From Thermoleophilia bacterium (GTDB taxonomy: Bacteria > Actinomycetota > Thermoleophilia > Gaiellales > SKUG01): a stretch of 13,202 nucleotides of DNA. How positions within the stretch are numbered: position 1 is the stretch's first letter; each line of letters opens with the position of its first letter. The translations under genes and the position numbers were made by a program. The DNA lies in assembly GCA_020438525.1 (NCBI GenBank), contig JAGQUL010000058.1, positions 3,750 through 16,951 of the forward strand, read 5' to 3'. The notes beneath the pieces were generated by a model. It was not told the origin of the DNA. It ran no database searches and saw nothing but the letters and a program-made list of their open reading frames with translations. Shown piece by piece: positions 12,027 through 13,202 of this stretch.

Positions 12027-13202
12027 TCAGCCCTCCGGCTCCACCGCCATGCGCAGCAGGCCGGGGAGCCCACCGACCGCGTCGTCGACCAGCGTGAGCA
12101 GGTCGGTCTCGAGCTTCCAGCTGCCGTCGTCCTGTCGCGCGACGAGCGCGTTCAGGTTGATCTCGTAGCGGCGCATCTCGTCGCGGTCGAGGCGCTCGTC
12201 TGCCGCGGTGCGCACCTCCTCCGCGTCGTGGTCCCACCAGTCGCCGGCGTTCACGCTCATGTACGCCACCATCATCCCGTCGGGACGCGGCAGCTGGATC
12301 GTCACCGCGAGGTGGGCGACGCTCGCGTCGCGGTCCATCGCGAGCAGCTGCGCAGACGCGTCGTGCCATGCCTGCGCGTACATCGACCAGCGTGCATCGA
12401 ACGCCGCGTCGCCGCCATGGCGCTCGACCACGTCGCTCGCAAAGCACCCGGCCGGATGCTCGCCGGGGCGCGGCGGCTCGAAGTCACCGGACGTCCGGCG
12501 CAGCGTCGCGGCCAGCCGCTCGATCTCGTCACGGGCCGCGGCGACCGGCTCGGGGGCGTTCTCGTCCATCGTCGCGCGCGCGATCATCGACACGTGTGCG
12601 TCGCGAGTCCTGGTCGCGCCATGCAGTGCGCGATACAGGTCTGCCTGCGTGGCGGTGACGAGCTCGGGCAGCGTGCCGCCGAGGTTCGCGCTGCGGATCG
12701 TGATGATCGCGTGGGCGTGCTGCGTCGTGGCTACGAACGCGTCGTGGCGACGGATGATCGTTCCGGGGACGTCCACCCCGTCGATCCGGATCGTGCAGTC
12801 GTCGAGCTCGGCCTCGAGCTCGATCGCGTGCTCGCGCTGGCGCCGGAACCAGAGCTCGGCCTCGCGCGGCGTGGCGGGTGACTGCTCCTCGTCGAGATGG
12901 CCTGTCATGCCGAGCAGCCACGTGCCGCGCGGTGCGGGGTCGCTGCGGGCGTGGTCCTCGAGTGCTTCCTCCAGGCCCTCGACGTGTTCACCGACGCGGG
13001 TCTCGACCTCGAGGCGCGGCATCGTGCGTGGGTCCTCGTGCCTGTCGTCGCCCGGCTCGAGCCATGCCGGCGCGTCGAACCACTCGAGCGTCGCGGCGAC
13101 GACGTGCCCGTCGCCGAGCATCGATTCCTCGACCTCGAGCGAGAGCGGCTCGTCGGGCTGGTCGACCGGCGCGAACACCGGCCACGGCGGGTCGTCGGCG
13201 AA
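12027..13202 (-). CDS. Large acidic protein of unknown function, start beyond the right edge
   Basis: A 391-residue reading frame that is still open at the window edge; a GTG at 13178 is possible, but the reading FADDPPWPVFAPVDQPDE across it looks like continuous protein. I cannot assign a family. It is rich in Asp/Glu and tryptophan. Recognisable segments include TWLLGMTGHLDEEQSPAT, ELWFRRQREHAIELEAELD, AIITIRSANLGGTLPEL, VTIQLPRPDGMMVAYMSV and WKLETDLLTLVDDAVGGLP. No signal peptide, membrane helix or catalytic motif is obvious; CFASDV holds one of very few cysteines. The alternation of strand-like and helical segments suggests one or two alpha/beta domains. It converges on the MBL-like gene. 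Strong coding bias and lack of stops support it as real. Confidence 0.65.
   Translation of the reverse strand, partial: FADDPPWPVFAPVDQPDEPLSLEVEESMLGDGHVVAATLEWFDAPAWLEPGDDRHEDPRTMPRLEVETRVGEHVEGLEEALEDHARSDPAPRGTWLLGMTGHLDEEQSPATPREAELWFRRQREHAIELEAELDDCTIRIDGVDVPGTIIRRHDAFVATTQHAHAIITIRSANLGGTLPELVTATQADLYRALHGATRTRDAHVSMIARATMDENAPEPVAAARDEIERLAATLRRTSGDFEPPRPGEHPAGCFASDVVERHGGDAAFDARWSMYAQAWHDASAQLLAMDRDASVAHLAVTIQLPRPDGMMVAYMSVNAGDWWDHDAEEVRTAADERLDRDEMRRYEINLNALVARQDDGSWKLETDLLTLVDDAVGGLPGLLRMAVEPEG

Overview
This is a high-GC bacterial window from an actinobacterium. The grounds are strong G/C preference at third codon positions, leaderless-type promoters, a Thermus/Rickettsia-type isocitrate dehydrogenase, an HRP1-like CBS protein and a DUF6671 protein. 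A Thermoleophilia-like lineage would fit, but the sequence alone does not prove it. Genes are densely packed: no gap reaches 300 bases, and the largest (196 bp) is at 5678-5873. No tRNA, rRNA, CRISPR array, transposase or phage gene was seen.

Left block (1-3603). The N-terminal part of aspartate carbamoyltransferase (pyrB, minus strand) runs off the left edge and is preceded by a possible 17-codon leader ORF. Next comes a small winged-helix regulator (minus). It is divergent from a three-gene plus-strand operon: isocitrate dehydrogenase, a 108-aa unknown protein overlapping it by ATGA, and a DUF6671 protein. The 96-bp divergent gap is an AT-rich island with three 14-bp-spaced copies of GCGAC[A/T]T, an inverted half-site, a good sigma70-type promoter for icd and a leaderless-type -10 for the regulator. 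It looks like a local autoregulatory switch.

Middle block (3616-7841). A 14-TM DHA2-type MFS exporter and an unrecognised beta-rich protein lie on the minus strand. Divergent from them is a 463-aa unrecognised, cysteine-free protein with an N-terminal leucine heptad coil and glycine linker; its Shine-Dalgarno G-run can pair with an upstream C-run. An HRP1-like two-CBS-domain protein follows.

Right block (7872-13202). Allantoinase and an LdhA-family D-2-hydroxyacid dehydrogenase are translationally coupled on the minus strand (GTGA overlap), suggesting purine-ring nitrogen use linked to 2-oxoacid reduction. Then come a 92-aa unknown, a DisA_N/diadenylate-cyclase-like protein with altered catalytic motifs, a metallo-beta-lactamase-fold-like protein with a degraded zinc motif, and a large unknown protein truncated by the right edge.

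The most interesting items are the repeat-rich divergent regulatory region at 862-957, the orphan 463-aa protein with its possible RNA switch, the icd-unknown-DUF6671 operon, and the allantoinase-dehydrogenase pair.
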